Source: Chloroflexota bacterium (GTDB lineage Bacteria; Chloroflexota; Anaerolineae; Promineifilales; Promineifilaceae). Taken from it: a DNA stretch of 64,000 nucleotides. Positions 1-8,777 of the stretch are shown here, piece after piece. Positions within the stretch are counted from its first letter, which is position 1. Each line of letters starts with the position of its first letter. Under the pieces are notes generated by a model that worked only from the letters and a program-made list of their open reading frames with translations, ran no database searches and was not told the origin of the DNA. The stretch lies in assembly GCA_013112725.1 (NCBI GenBank), contig JABFFZ010000013.1, positions 1-64,000 on the forward strand, written 5' to 3'. A program made the position numbers and the translations under genes.

Positions 1-1
1 G

Positions 2-466
2 CCCACACCCACGCTGGCCGCGCCGCTGTTTTTGCCCACGCCAGAGCCGCTGCCCACACTCACGGCCGTGCCCGCCCTGACCCCCACCGCCACCTTACCA
101 CCCCAGCCAACCGAAGTTTTTACATTCCAACTGCTCAGCCAGGAACAGCTATGTGACCTGGACGGCGCGCCGCGCATTGAGGTGATCACCCAGGATGCAG
201 TGTTGAATGATGTGCCGGGCACGGCCGTGTTGGTGCGTTGGGCCGGTGGGCAGGATCGTTTTTTTACCGGCTTTAAGCCTGATCGGGGTCTGGGTTATGG
301 CGATTTTATCATGTCGCCGGATGTCTCTTATGCGGTGGCGTTGGCGGAGGGCAGCCCGGAGGTGAGTGGGCTGCGGGTGGAAAAGTGTGCGGACGGCCGT
401 GATGGTGGCTGGCGGCTGGTGTTTCAAAAATTGTCCAACACGCCGGGCCGGGATAATGGAGATTAG
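2..466 (+). CDS. C-terminal part of a Thr/Pro-linker extracytoplasmic protein (5' end outside window)
   Basis: The frame is open to the first base of the window, so this is the 3' end of a longer gene. The visible part begins with a Thr/Pro/Leu-rich low-complexity linker (about 40 residues), then a compact domain of about 95 residues bounded by two cysteines (LCDLDG near its start, VEKC near its end) with aromatic and Gly-rich strands between. The plan resembles the C-terminal domain of the protein at 29669-30511, which also follows a Thr/Pro linker and has Cys at both ends. This suggests an extracytoplasmic beta-rich domain with a disulfide, displayed through a flexible stalk. The function is unknown. 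A TTG at 32 could serve as a start, but the upstream codons have the same composition, so it is treated as internal. Confidence 0.6.
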   Translation, partial: PTPTLAAPLFLPTPEPLPTLTAVPALTPTATLPPQPTEVFTFQLLSQEQLCDLDGAPRIEVITQDAVLNDVPGTAVLVRWAGGQDRFFTGFKPDRGLGYGDFIMSPDVSYAVALAEGSPEVSGLRVEKCADGRDGGWRLVFQKLSNTPGRDNGD

Positions 467-470
467 CGGC

Positions 471-514
471 TGGTGGCGGGTGGCTAGTTAGCTTGCACTA
501 GCCACCCGCCACTA
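471..514. terminator. Stem-loop downstream of the first gene
   Basis: A 17-bp inverted repeat with one mismatch (471-487 with 498-514, loop 488-497) starts four bases after the stop codon. There is no U-tract, so it is either a weak terminator or an mRNA 3'-end stabiliser. The arms are built from near-heptameric words (GGCGGGT, GGCTAGT), like other intergenic arrays here. Confidence 0.4.
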
Positions 515-535
515 ATCATAAGGAGTTACCGTGCT

Positions 536-1036
536 ATGGACAGGCTGGTATTCCACGAAAATCACAAACTCATCTGCTGATTCCCCACCGGCGAACTGAC
601 GACGGATAATATCGTCAACTATTACCTGGCGATGAAAGCGTGTTCCTGGGGGCCGGAAGCCAATCGCTTTTGTGACTTTAGTGGTGTAGAGAACTTTGTG
701 CTTGATTACAATAAAATGCAATGGCTGGTACGCTATCGCCAGACGGCTCTGAAAAACCACAAGGATATTCTGTTGGGGGTTTATTGTCCGAATGATGTGG
801 GGTATGCCCTTTCCCGCATGGTAACCGTTCAGACCTGACAGGTTTTTTACCAGTTCAACTTGAAACTTTGCAGGCCAAAAACCTGTCAGGTCTCTTGAGG
901 GACTGAACACTTACCCCGCATGTACCAGATGTTGGTAGAGGGGATGGGCATTGAAACTTTTATTGCCCGCGAATTAGAACCAGTGGCTCAATTTTTAGGC
1001 GTCTCCCCGGCGCTTTTGCATTGTGATGGCGATTGA
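536..1036 (+). pseudogene. Disrupted STAS/SpoIIAA-like small protein gene
   Basis: An ATG at 536 preceded by AAGGAG opens a frame that hits a TGA at 578-580. It continues in the same frame through DFSGVENFVLDYNKMQWLVR to a second stop at 836-838 and resumes at 920 (MYQMLVEGMG) to a natural stop at 1034-1036. The second stop lies inside a 94-bp palindromic insertion flanked by an 8-bp direct repeat. Removing the insertion and one repeat copy (102 bp) restores one frame across the join. The rebuilt protein, about 130 aa, has the look of small STAS/SpoIIAA-fold hypothetical proteins (DFSGV start, LARMYQ helix, LGV end), but that assignment is from memory of the family. Two independent lesions indicate a dead gene. 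Confidence 0.6.
821..914. mobile_element. MITE-like element with 8-bp target-site duplication
   Basis: The 94-bp insert is flanked by CCCGCATG on both sides (813-820 and 915-922). Its ends are inverted: the left end reads GTAACCGTTCAG and the right end, reverse-complemented, GTAAGTGTTCAG. Inside are long complementary arms containing ACCTGACAGGTTTT and its complement. It has no coding capacity. A related copy lies at 35318-35391. It interrupts the pseudogene at 536-1036. Mobilisation by a transposase encoded elsewhere is inferred. Confidence 0.7.
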
Positions 1037-1051
1037 TCGAGACATAACCGA

Positions 1052-1567
1052 ATGAATAAGCTAAATTCTGCTCCCGATGATGTACGTTTTTGTGCCCGCT
1101 GTGGTGCGGCCATGCAGACGAAGTTGGTAGGAGACAAAGTGCGCAAGGCGTGTCCGCAGTGTGGATTCATTCATTTCACCGATCCCAAGGTGGGGGTGGG
1201 GGTATTAGTGGTGAATGAGACGGGGGAAGTGCTGCTGGTGCGGCGCACGATGCGCCCGGAGATTGGCCGGTGGAGTTTACCGGCAGGGTATCTGGATCAG
1301 GGAGAGGATCCGCAGGTAACGGCCGTGCGTGAGGTGCAGGAAGAAACCGGTCTGCACGTCACCATTGAGGGGCTGCTAGATGTGTACCACAATCCGCCAG
1401 AGCAGGGCGGTGCTTCCATCTTTATTTTGTACCGGGGCCGGGTGGTGGGTGGGGAGCTGAAAGCGGGCGACGACGCGGACGCCGCCGCCTTTTTCCGCCT
1501 GGATGCGTTGCCCGATGTGGCCTTTGCCAGCACCCAGGCGGCGATTACGGCGCTGCGTAGTCCGTAA
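1052..1567 (+). CDS. Nudix hydrolase with N-terminal zinc ribbon
   Basis: This 171-aa protein has an N-terminal zinc ribbon (C14-x2-C17, C34-x2-C37) followed by a Nudix domain. The Nudix box spans residues 79-101 and fits GX5EX7REUXEEXGU exactly, including the R93-E94 and E97-E98 metal-binding pairs. Nudix_N_2 zinc-ribbon proteins of this size hydrolyse nucleoside-diphosphate derivatives such as ADP-ribose or NADH; the substrate here cannot be read from sequence. It is cytosolic, with no signal peptide. It is a single gene followed by a convergent gene. The stop codon TAA lies inside a CGTAATT-type heptamer that starts the downstream repeat/terminator. Confidence 0.9.
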   Translation: MNKLNSAPDDVRFCARCGAAMQTKLVGDKVRKACPQCGFIHFTDPKVGVGVLVVNETGEVLLVRRTMRPEIGRWSLPAGYLDQGEDPQVTAVREVQEETGLHVTIEGLLDVYHNPPEQGGASIFILYRGRVVGGELKAGDDADAAAFFRLDALPDVAFASTQAAITALRSP

Positions 1568-1575
1568 TTCGTAAC

Positions 1576-1618
1576 CCGTCATCCGTTATTCGATTACGGC
1601 TCACGGATGACGGACTTT
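1576..1618 (+). terminator. Heptamer-array hairpin terminator
   Basis: An 11-bp perfect stem (1576-1586 with 1603-1613) is followed by CTTTTACC. It is made of variants of the CGTAATC heptamer and sits between two convergent genes, so it could stop transcription in either direction. Confidence 0.55.
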
Positions 1619-1887
1619 TACCGTTTTTGCAGTACAAAGAGCCAGCCTTCCATTTCACTATCTGCGCCGAAATGCTCAGTATATTTGATTTCGTAGCCGT
1701 GTGTCTGGATGAGGGTCAGGCAGTCAATGAGGGCGCGGCGGATGGCTTTGGCCGGATGATTTTCCAGTTTGTCAATGGATTGTTTTACCTGGTCTTTGGC
1801 GGGGCCATCTGGCCCCAGCACTTCAATCAGCCAGTTGACGCCGGTGGTCATTTTGCGGGGTTTACATTGTAGGATGAGGGTTTGCAT
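1618..1887 (-). CDS. Small conserved-looking hypothetical protein
   Basis: An 89-aa protein, not recognised. It starts at an ATG with a clear AAGGAG upstream on the minus strand. It opens with a beta-type segment (MQTLILQCK), has an amphipathic Lys/Glu-rich centre (DQVKQSIDKLENHPAKAIRR) and ends with EGWLFVLQKR. There is no signal peptide or membrane segment. It is convergent with the Nudix gene and is followed by the hairpin at 1576-1618. A DNA- or RNA-binding role would be guesswork. Confidence 0.55.
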   Translation of the reverse strand: MQTLILQCKPRKMTTGVNWLIEVLGPDGPAKDQVKQSIDKLENHPAKAIRRALIDCLTLIQTHGYEIKYTEHFGADSEMEGWLFVLQKR

Positions 1888-2272
1888 GGGAATCTCCTTT
1901 GGGAATTAGGAATTAAGAAGTGGATTTTAGAGGGAAATGGCCTTGAAAACAACGGTAAAGTAGGGCTATTCAGCAATTCGAAATATGGCTTGCGGCGGCA
2001 GATAAATCTGCACCTACAAAAGGCAAAGTCGGCCTTCGCCAACTAGCATACAACCCACGAAAGTGGGCTTTGTTGCCTGTAGCCGCGATTTTAATCGCTG
2101 GGTTCTCCGGTGGCGGCAGATAAATCTGCACCTACAAAAGGCAAAGTCGGCCTTCGCCGACTGGCGCCCAACCCACGCAGAGCCTGCCCTGAACCTGTTG
2201 AAGGGTGGGCTTTGCTCTCTGTAGGCGCGATTTTAATCGCTGGCTCTTGGTAAATTGAGAATTGCTGTAGGG
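1888..2272. repeat. Intergenic region filled with two copies of a modular palindromic repeat
   Basis: From about 1985 to 2270 two tandem, diverged copies of a repeat of about 150 bp are present. Each copy is a chain of short palindromes: GCAGATAAATCTGC, a Cys-codon-like spacer CACCTACAAAAGG, AGTCGGCCTTCGCCGACT, a CCCAC/GTGGG hairpin and GCGATTTTAATCGC. The same family, in opposite orientation, is at 53066-53205, where long stretches are identical. Bases 1899-1915 also carry the GGAATTA heptamer. No gene or RNA family is recognised. Confidence 0.75.
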
Positions 2273-3502
2273 CTATTTTTTTACCCAGGTGGACAGGTAT
2301 ACGGCCGTTATCAACCCCACAACCAGCCAGGGAATAAAAGCCATTCTCGTTCCCCAAACTGTATTGTCCACGCAACCATGGAGCAACATGCCGATAAAGC
2401 CGGCCAAACTACCGCCGGTAATGGCTACCATGCCCTCGTCCTGACGCTGCCGAACCATTTGCAGCGCCCGGCTGCCCATGTACAGGGTAAGCAAAACCAG
2501 AGAAATATAGGCAATAAAGCCAAACAGTCCTAAATCCACGGCTACTTGTAAGAATAAGTTGTGGGTACCTGGGTTGGCATTGGGCGGAAATGGGTAGAGG
2601 CGGCTGGCCACATCGTTGAATGTGCCCATTCCTACACCGGTAAAGGGGAAATCGGCAACCATGATGCTGGCTACGCGCCATACGTGAAGACGGAAGGCCA
2701 TGGTGCTGGTGTCGGTTATTTCCTGTTGGAAGGTGGGAGCTACGGCCGTTGCCAACCAGATGGCGCTTATAAAGGCAATGAGGGTGAGTAAAACGGCCGT
2801 CTTTCGCCAACGCATCCACCATAGTAACAGGATAATGCTTGTGGCCGCCGCCACATAACCGCCACGGGAGCGGGTGAGAAGAAAAGCGATACCGATGAGC
2901 AAGGAGGCGGAAGCAGCCAAGATGAACGGCAAGTCTGTACCATGTGCATGACGGGGCCGGTGGGTTAAACAAAGAGCGACGGCCAACGGCAAGAGCAGCA
3001 GTAGTAATGTGGCCATGATATTCGGATGAACCGAATCGGAGAGAATGGGCGGGGGAAGATGGGCATACACCGTATCTGGCACAAGGCCGGTTTTGTTCAA
3101 ATGCCAGTTCACAATAAAGGGAGCAGCTATTGCCAGACAGCCGCCTATCACAACGAGCGCCCAGGCGGCAATATGATACTGGTATGGCGTCTGCGCCCAA
3201 AACACCAGGGCGTAAAGGGCGACCACACCGGCGAATAGACCCAGAGCCAGGTCAAGAGTTAGATTGGCGGAAACGGAAATGGGTATAGAGAGTACGGCCG
3301 TGAGCAAGAGCAGAAAGATGGGCCAATCAATCGGGGTACGGCGTGGGCGACCCGTATTGGAAATGCTCAGATAGATGAGACCTGCCAAAATAATGATCCA
3401 ACTGACGACATGAGACCCGGCAAGGTTGACGGCGGCCCCCCCCAGGGTTACCAACGAAATGCCGGGAAATGGTTTTACTTTCAACCACCATTTAGAAAGC
3501 AC
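2273..3502 (-). CDS. O-antigen ligase / Wzy-like polysaccharide membrane protein
   Basis: This 409-aa protein has about ten hydrophobic segments and a long external loop (residues about 285-330). The loop contains FPFTGVGMGTF followed by PNANPGTHNLFLQ, the pattern of the Wzy_C/O-antigen-ligase superfamily in which the TH-N motif near a loop end is characteristic. Such proteins join or polymerise undecaprenyl-linked glycans on the outer face of the membrane. As a separate polymerase-like gene lies at 8774-10144, this is more likely the ligase or a second polymerase. It is the last gene of the leftward operon, and its start overlaps the preceding sugar transferase gene by 11 bp, indicating translational coupling. 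Confidence 0.8.
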   Translation of the reverse strand: MLSKWWLKVKPFPGISLVTLGGAAVNLAGSHVVSWIIILAGLIYLSISNTGRPRRTPIDWPIFLLLLTAVLSIPISVSANLTLDLALGLFAGVVALYALVFWAQTPYQYHIAAWALVVIGGCLAIAAPFIVNWHLNKTGLVPDTVYAHLPPPILSDSVHPNIMATLLLLLLPLAVALCLTHRPRHAHGTDLPFILAASASLLIGIAFLLTRSRGGYVAAATSIILLLWWMRWRKTAVLLTLIAFISAIWLATAVAPTFQQEITDTSTMAFRLHVWRVASIMVADFPFTGVGMGTFNDVASRLYPFPPNANPGTHNLFLQVAVDLGLFGFIAYISLVLLTLYMGSRALQMVRQRQDEGMVAITGGSLAGFIGMLLHGCVDNTVWGTRMAFIPWLVVGLITAVYLSTWVKK

Positions 3503-4913
3503 CCTTGCCTCTCAAGACCACCCAGGGGGTTTTCAGCAGGATGAAAATATCCATCCACAGGGAGTAGTTTTGTACGTAGTAAAGATCGTCTTCAGTGTGG
3601 AGGTGCATGGGTTTATCGGAACGGCCGTTGACCTGCCACCAACCGGTCATGCCCTGGGGCACAGCGAACCGTTTGCGCTGCCAGGGTTCGTAGCGTTCTA
3701 CCAGCCAGGGCAGTTCCGGGCGCGGCCCTACCAGGCTCATATCTCCCTTGAGGACGTTGAACAGTTGCGGCAGTTCATCCAGGCTGGCCCGGCGCAAGAA
3801 GTGGCCTACGCGGGTCACACGCGGATCATCTGGTCGTTTGAAAAAGAGCTGCCCCTGGCTGTTGACTTCGGTCATTTGGGCCAACATCTGATCCGCTTCG
3901 GGGATCATGGTGCGAAATTTGTACATGTGGAAGGGACGGCTGTTTTCGCCCACCCGTTTATGCCGATAGAAAATGGGGCCGGGCGAATCGAGTTTAATCA
4001 ACAGCGCAATAACAGCCAATGCGGGCAACAAAAAGAAGATGGAAATGCTGGCAATCACCAGGTCAAAGGTGCGTTTCACAAATCGTTGCACTTCGTTTAA
4101 CGCCGGGTCGCGCAGGTTGATCATGGGCACGCCGCCAAAATCATCCATCGAAGCCCGGTAAAGGGCCAGGCTGAAATAATCTGGCACCACCCGTACCTGG
4201 ACCGGTAAATCGTGTAAATCGAGGACCAGTTGGTTGACACGGCCGTAGGCATACCTGGGCAGGGCGATAACCACATCATCAATTTGTTGTTGCTGGACTA
4301 CTCTGCGGACATCGGCCAGCCGCCCTAAGAGGGGGGCTAAGAGGGGGGCTTGCTGTTCGTGTTTTTCCGGGTCATCATCCAGGAAACCAACCAGGTCTAG
4401 TCCTGTCCAACGATACTCAACAACCATCTGCGCCAGACGTTGACCGGTTTTACCGGCGCCCACCACCAGAACACGCCGGGGATGAATGGGAAAACGTCCT
4501 ATCCTGAAACTCAGCCGCACAATAACCCGCCAGGATAAGAGCAGAAAAAGGTCAATGAGGACAAACGTCACGAGCAACCAGCGGGAAAAATTGCGGAACC
4601 CCAGATACAACACGCCGGCAAAAATAAGGGTGGCTACCCCAACCGCCAGGGTAACGGCCTGAAATTCATCCGTTACCTTATAAATGCGGCGGGGATCATA
4701 AACAGAGGTGATGAGGAATGTGCCGCCCCAGATGAGGGGCACAATGACGAATAATATCAGGGGAATATCAATTTTGGGGACGGAGACTAGAAAGGGGAAG
4801 GTGGCGGGGAGGTACGGCCGTACCATTCTAGCTATCAACAACGCTAACAGAGTAAAACTAACATCCATCACCATTGAAAAAATTGCATAATTTACAGTTT
4901 GACGTCGCAGCAT
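3492..4913 (-). CDS. Polyprenyl-phosphate sugar-1-phosphate transferase (initiating enzyme)
   Basis: A 473-aa protein with N-terminal membrane segments (to about residue 125), a nucleotide-binding-like domain starting [15 protein letters not shown], one further membrane helix (about 290-312) and the C-terminal bacterial sugar transferase domain. The latter shows [25 protein letters not shown], the [20 protein letters not shown] block and VGPRPELP. This is the WbaP/WcaJ class (PF02397 with CoA_binding_3) that transfers hexose- or amino-sugar-1-phosphate to undecaprenyl phosphate and starts repeat-unit synthesis at the cytoplasmic face. The sugar is not predictable. It probably begins the glycan completed by the upstream glycosyltransferases. 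Confidence 0.92.
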   Translation of the reverse strand: MLRRQTVNYAIFSMVMDVSFTLLALLIARMVRPYLPATFPFLVSVPKIDIPLILFVIVPLIWGGTFLITSVYDPRRIYKVTDEFQAVTLAVGVATLIFAGVLYLGFRNFSRWLLVTFVLIDLFLLLSWRVIVRLSFRIGRFPIHPRRVLVVGAGKTGQRLAQMVVEYRWTGLDLVGFLDDDPEKHEQQAPLLAPLLGRLADVRRVVQQQQIDDVVIALPRYAYGRVNQLVLDLHDLPVQVRVVPDYFSLALYRASMDDFGGVPMINLRDPALNEVQRFVKRTFDLVIASISIFFLLPALAVIALLIKLDSPGPIFYRHKRVGENSRPFHMYKFRTMIPEADQMLAQMTEVNSQGQLFFKRPDDPRVTRVGHFLRRASLDELPQLFNVLKGDMSLVGPRPELPWLVERYEPWQRKRFAVPQGMTGWWQVNGRSDKPMHLHTEDDLYYVQNYSLWMDIFILLKTPWVVLRGKGAF

Positions 4914-5097
4914 AACCCCTCCTGATTATTCTCCATCCAGGTTTTTAGTGAATGATGTGCAAATCGCTTTTTCGATCTCATCTTACCCAAGCATACAACG
5001 ACACAACTTGATGAGATTATGCACAAAATCAGGGAAATTATATCGGCAAGACAGTATGAACCAAATAGCTGAGCGACGGTACACCAAGTAGATAACC

Positions 5098-6216
5098 TCA
5101 TTTTTTATAATCTATGAGTTGCTCAAACAATTTTTCGTAAGCATCGCATACACTGTCCCATGTATAATGAATATGCGCTCGCTTTTGAGCTAACTGTCGG
5201 TAAATAGCTACTGTTTCTGGTGCATGTAATAAGTGTTCAAGAATTTGGCGAAGATCGTCGGCCCCGGAACGCCCATCATATGAAAATCCTGCGTCACCGA
5301 TTGTTTCCAAATTTTCCGGTGTATTGTGCGTGATAACACAATTGCCAAAGGCCATGGCTTCGACCAATGCCGGATGTGTGCCTCCCACACCAGATGTTTC
5401 AACAAAAATGTACGCATTAGAACCCAATTCGTGATACCCACGTCCAAACACATACCCTGTAAAGATAATACGAGGATCACCTTGTGCCTGCTGCTTTAGC
5501 GACGTAATATATGTTTCTGCATAAGCTGCATCTCCCACAACAACACACTTCATATCTGTATCTATTTGCCTAAAAGCTGCTATCAAGTGGTGCGCACAGT
5601 TTTCTGGAACCAATCGCCCTACAAACAAGATATACTTTTGTGGTTCCAGACCAAACTTTGCCAATGTATCACCAGGAGGCAACAGATCAACCTCTGATCC
5701 ATAAGGTATGTAAGGTGGCTCACTATTAAAGCGATCTCGGTAATATCCCTGAACAACGCGAGAATCCGTCAAATATAGATTGGGTAATTTTGTCGCCAGG
5801 TATTCAGCAAACTGTATATAATTTTTGGCAAACGTTGGCCATTTTTCTCGTTTCCAATCAAGCCCATCTACATTAAGCAAAGTTTTTGTGCCTGCTAAAC
5901 GAGGTATCCAGCTTACAGGACTGTTACCGGCGATAAAATAAAGAGCTATATCGTACCTTTGCCCAAGTGTGTGCAAAGATGAAACAAAGGAGTGTACCAA
6001 TGTATCCAGATATTTATTAGCAATGGTTGGCAGTTTAACCAGACGCATCCCTTTATAATCTCTACCTTCATAGTTGATATGATGGGTACGACAATAAACA
6101 GTCACATGGTGTCCCCGTGTTACCAGGCGCTGCCCAAGCTGCTCAACACATGTTTCAAAGCCACTATAACTAGCGGGTATACCACGAGTGCCCAGAAAAG
6201 CTATTTTCAAAATCAT
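5098..6216 (-). CDS. Family 4 glycosyltransferase with DUF1972 N-terminus
   Basis: A 372-aa GT-B enzyme. The N-terminus reads IAFLGTRGIPASYSGFET, the signature of DUF1972 (putative rhamnosyltransferases). The C-terminal donor domain has KYILFVGRLVPE and FVETSGVGGTHPALVEAM with the family's EX7E-type glutamates. It adds a sugar to the lipid-linked repeat unit in the cytoplasm. The gene is AT-richer than most of the window and lacks the ACGGCCGT octamer found almost everywhere else, as do its three upstream neighbours. This suggests the block was acquired later. A gap of 184 bp separates it from the sugar transferase gene. Confidence 0.88.
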   Translation of the reverse strand: MILKIAFLGTRGIPASYSGFETCVEQLGQRLVTRGHHVTVYCRTHHINYEGRDYKGMRLVKLPTIANKYLDTLVHSFVSSLHTLGQRYDIALYFIAGNSPVSWIPRLAGTKTLLNVDGLDWKREKWPTFAKNYIQFAEYLATKLPNLYLTDSRVVQGYYRDRFNSEPPYIPYGSEVDLLPPGDTLAKFGLEPQKYILFVGRLVPENCAHHLIAAFRQIDTDMKCVVVGDAAYAETYITSLKQQAQGDPRIIFTGYVFGRGYHELGSNAYIFVETSGVGGTHPALVEAMAFGNCVITHNTPENLETIGDAGFSYDGRSGADDLRQILEHLLHAPETVAIYRQLAQKRAHIHYTWDSVCDAYEKLFEQLIDYKK

Positions 6217-6241
6217 GCTTCCTTAAATCTAACTTGTTCCG

Positions 6242-6973
6242 TTATTGTGAAGCGTCACGTTGTCTGATAACCCTCGCCGGAACACCAGCAGCGATTGAAT
6301 ACGGCGGAAGGCTTTTAGTGACTACACTTCCAGCCGCTATCACGCACCCTCGTCCAATTTGCACGCCATCCAAGATAATGCTACCAGCACCTATCCAACA
6401 ATCATCAGAAACCATAATACCTTGCCTTCTTTCTCCTTGCAGCCGAATGGGGACGTCTATTTTTTCAAAACAATGATTTTCTGCATGAAAACTGACACGT
6501 GGTCCCATGATCACATTACTACCAATTACAATGCCGCCTTGTGCCCCAAGGAAGGAATAGGCACCGACGGCTGAATTATCACCTATCCGTATTCCAATGC
6601 CAATAGCACGAATAACTCCAGTGCATTGAATGGTTGAAAATCTAGCAATCGTTACATTGTTCCCTAAGACCACCCCATTACGCGATAAGGCATCTATCGT
6701 AACATAATCCTCAATGATAACACTGCGTCCGATAGAAATAAGCTGAGCTTGATATAGAGAAACAGCCTTGCCAACAAACAGTTTCCCATCGCAATGTCGC
6801 AACCATAAGCCACGCCAACTTCCCCGCAACAGAGCAATGCCTCGATAACACAAAACTTGCATCAGCGCATATCCAGAAAGGTTTCTATCCAGCACATAAT
6901 TCTGGTCATGTTTCAAGTTTCGGATCATTCTTTCAACAAAAGCAGAAAACGCCACAATCTCTTCACCTCTCAT
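6242..6973 (-). CDS. Left-handed beta-helix (hexapeptide) O-acetyltransferase
   Basis: A 243-aa protein with hexapeptide repeats from about residue 80 to 230 (ISIGRSVIIEDYVTI, IGDNSAVGAYSFLG, IVIGSNVIMGP, VSDDCWIGAGSIILDGVQIG, VIAAGSVVTKSLPPYSIAAG). His in SFHAENHCFE is the likely catalytic region. This is the WbbJ/MAT-like acetyltransferase type that decorates glycans using acetyl-CoA. Its first codons overlap the end of the preceding 604-aa gene by 11 bp, so both are co-translated. It lies in the octamer-free, AT-rich block. Confidence 0.88.
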   Translation of the reverse strand: MRGEEIVAFSAFVERMIRNLKHDQNYVLDRNLSGYALMQVLCYRGIALLRGSWRGLWLRHCDGKLFVGKAVSLYQAQLISIGRSVIIEDYVTIDALSRNGVVLGNNVTIARFSTIQCTGVIRAIGIGIRIGDNSAVGAYSFLGAQGGIVIGSNVIMGPRVSFHAENHCFEKIDVPIRLQGERRQGIMVSDDCWIGAGSIILDGVQIGRGCVIAAGSVVTKSLPPYSIAAGVPARVIRQRDASQ

Positions 6974-8777
6974 TTTGCAAGGCTATCATTGCTTCAGCTA
7001 CACGCTTTGCGCTTTGACCATCTACTTTAAACAAGTAGCGATGGACAAGCTCTTGACGGCCAAAAGCATAAGGGTCTGTGCCTTCAAATTGAAGGCACTG
7101 ATAAACATCCGTCAAAACCTGACATAATTCAGTAGCATTCGTGACTTTGGCGACTGCGCTAGACTTGGCATACAATGGATCAATAGTGGAATCTCTCTCT
7201 TGGAGAACAAGAACGGGCTTGTCAAAAGCCATTGCTTCAATGCCGACGGTCGATCCCTGAATAATAACTGCATCAACGAGGTTTAACATATCGTAAAGCG
7301 GCTCTTGTAATGATGAAACAACGACGCGCTCTCGCTCATGCACTTTATCAGAAATCCAGGTCAGCTGCTGAATACCTGGGTGCGGGCGAATGATCAGATG
7401 GCACCAAGAGAGATGCTCTACTGCCTCTATCAGTATTTGTAAAACACGATCGTTTGCAGATTTTGGGATCGGGTCCATCGCCCACAACAACCAAAATTCA
7501 TTCATTTTTAAGTTTAATCGCGTACAGAGAACCTCGCGCGTTAATGTGAGCGGAGTATTCACAATGGCATCGAGACGTGGTTGCCCCGTAATCACTAGGC
7601 GGTCACGTGCTACACCTTGATCAACCATCCACTTAGCACTCATCTCACCCCAGGCAGCAAACTTCGTTGCATAAAGTGGCACATACCCCCACTTACCCAT
7701 TGTAGCTCCATGCTGAATTACTAATGAGGGAATCCCCAACTGGTTAGCCACCAAAGTGTAGAGGCGTCCTCCGTGATGCGCATCGGTAACCAATAGCAGT
7801 GAGTTTATGGTCCTTTCGACAAATAGTTGTTGCGCACCAGCGACCTCCATGGCTACCAGTGGAAAGACCCATTTAAAGAGATGCTGCACGTTATCCTTTG
7901 CCATTGCACCTAAGTATTTTCCTTTATACTGTAGTGCCTGTGGTAGATATGCTTGATATGCCTGGTAACGATCTAAAAATAGTTTTTGCGTCTGCCGAAA
8001 GCAATAAATATATTGCCAAAGGAAATCCGTTTGAAAGATCACTTCACTGTCACTCTGCATAGCACGCTGTTGATGGCGGGGATCTAGTAACAAGATGCCT
8101 GCAGAAGGGAAAAATTCTAGAACTGGGAAAACCGAATCTGCCAGATAAGCAGCAGGTTGTTCCAACAAGGCTAATACATCTATCACCGGGTTGTTTTTGT
8201 CATACGGGGTACGTTTACTACCGTATCTGAACTTGCTGAAAACAAGCGCAACAAGGCGAATATAGCGATCAATGTGCTTTTCCTTCAAGTGTTGGCGCAC
8301 AGTTTCCATATCTATCTTCCTCCAATTTTTTACTCGGGAAGTGAAGGAAGGCTCGATACGCTTAATATGGGCTTCTGTTTGCCAAAAGTCTTGTAAGAGT
8401 TGGGTGATTTGTTTATTTTTAGATGTGGCCAGATATATTTCATCCGGTTTTACCAAATCTAATACTCGTTTTAGTGCTTCAATCTGCTCAAATAAATCTC
8501 GCCAGTAGTACCACAGCTCAATTTCCAGTATCTTGCCAATTGAAATATCCTGGTACAAAGTGTAATCCTTGTTAAGCACTGTGTACCATTCTTGAGTAAA
8601 TTTATAAGCCTGCTCCCAAATGCTCCATATATCATCAGTGGTGAGGAATGGCTCAATGGTGGAGTTCCCTTCTCCTCTAGAATTATCCAGATTATAAATG
8701 TTAGCATGGAGATGATTGGCCCACTTGCTTAGTTCATTGGCTTGAAAATGGTTGTTGGCAATGATGATTCTTTTCAT
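6963..8777 (-). CDS. Large GT-B-like surface polysaccharide protein
   Basis: A 604-aa protein without obvious membrane spans. The C-terminal half resembles the GT-B fold of capsule-synthesis or CDP-glycerol-transferase-like proteins: VTDAHHGGRLYTLVANQLG, SLVIQHGATMGKWGYVP, LVITGQPRLD, LIIRPHPG and VDAVIIQGSTVGIEAM. The HG and RPHP motifs match those in the shorter protein at 11896-13263, suggesting related activities in the two sub-operons. The N-terminal half is unfamiliar, with charged helices and NKQITQLLQDF. A glycosyl- or polyol-phosphate transferase role is inferred. Its start overlaps the end of the polymerase gene by 4 bp. Confidence 0.75.
   Translation of the reverse strand: MKRIIIANNHFQANELSKWANHLHANIYNLDNSRGEGNSTIEPFLTTDDIWSIWEQAYKFTQEWYTVLNKDYTLYQDISIGKILEIELWYYWRDLFEQIEALKRVLDLVKPDEIYLATSKNKQITQLLQDFWQTEAHIKRIEPSFTSRVKNWRKIDMETVRQHLKEKHIDRYIRLVALVFSKFRYGSKRTPYDKNNPVIDVLALLEQPAAYLADSVFPVLEFFPSAGILLLDPRHQQRAMQSDSEVIFQTDFLWQYIYCFRQTQKLFLDRYQAYQAYLPQALQYKGKYLGAMAKDNVQHLFKWVFPLVAMEVAGAQQLFVERTINSLLLVTDAHHGGRLYTLVANQLGIPSLVIQHGATMGKWGYVPLYATKFAAWGEMSAKWMVDQGVARDRLVITGQPRLDAIVNTPLTLTREVLCTRLNLKMNEFWLLWAMDPIPKSANDRVLQILIEAVEHLSWCHLIIRPHPGIQQLTWISDKVHERERVVVSSLQEPLYDMLNLVDAVIIQGSTVGIEAMAFDKPVLVLQERDSTIDPLYAKSSAVAKVTNATELCQVLTDVYQCLQFEGTDPYAFGRQELVHRYLFKVDGQSAKRVAEAMIALQNER

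Noticed and set aside
4892-5101. Possible 69-aa protein between the sugar transferase and GT4 genes
   Set aside because: No Shine-Dalgarno, overlaps the neighbour's start, and no recognisable pattern; left as intergenic DNA.
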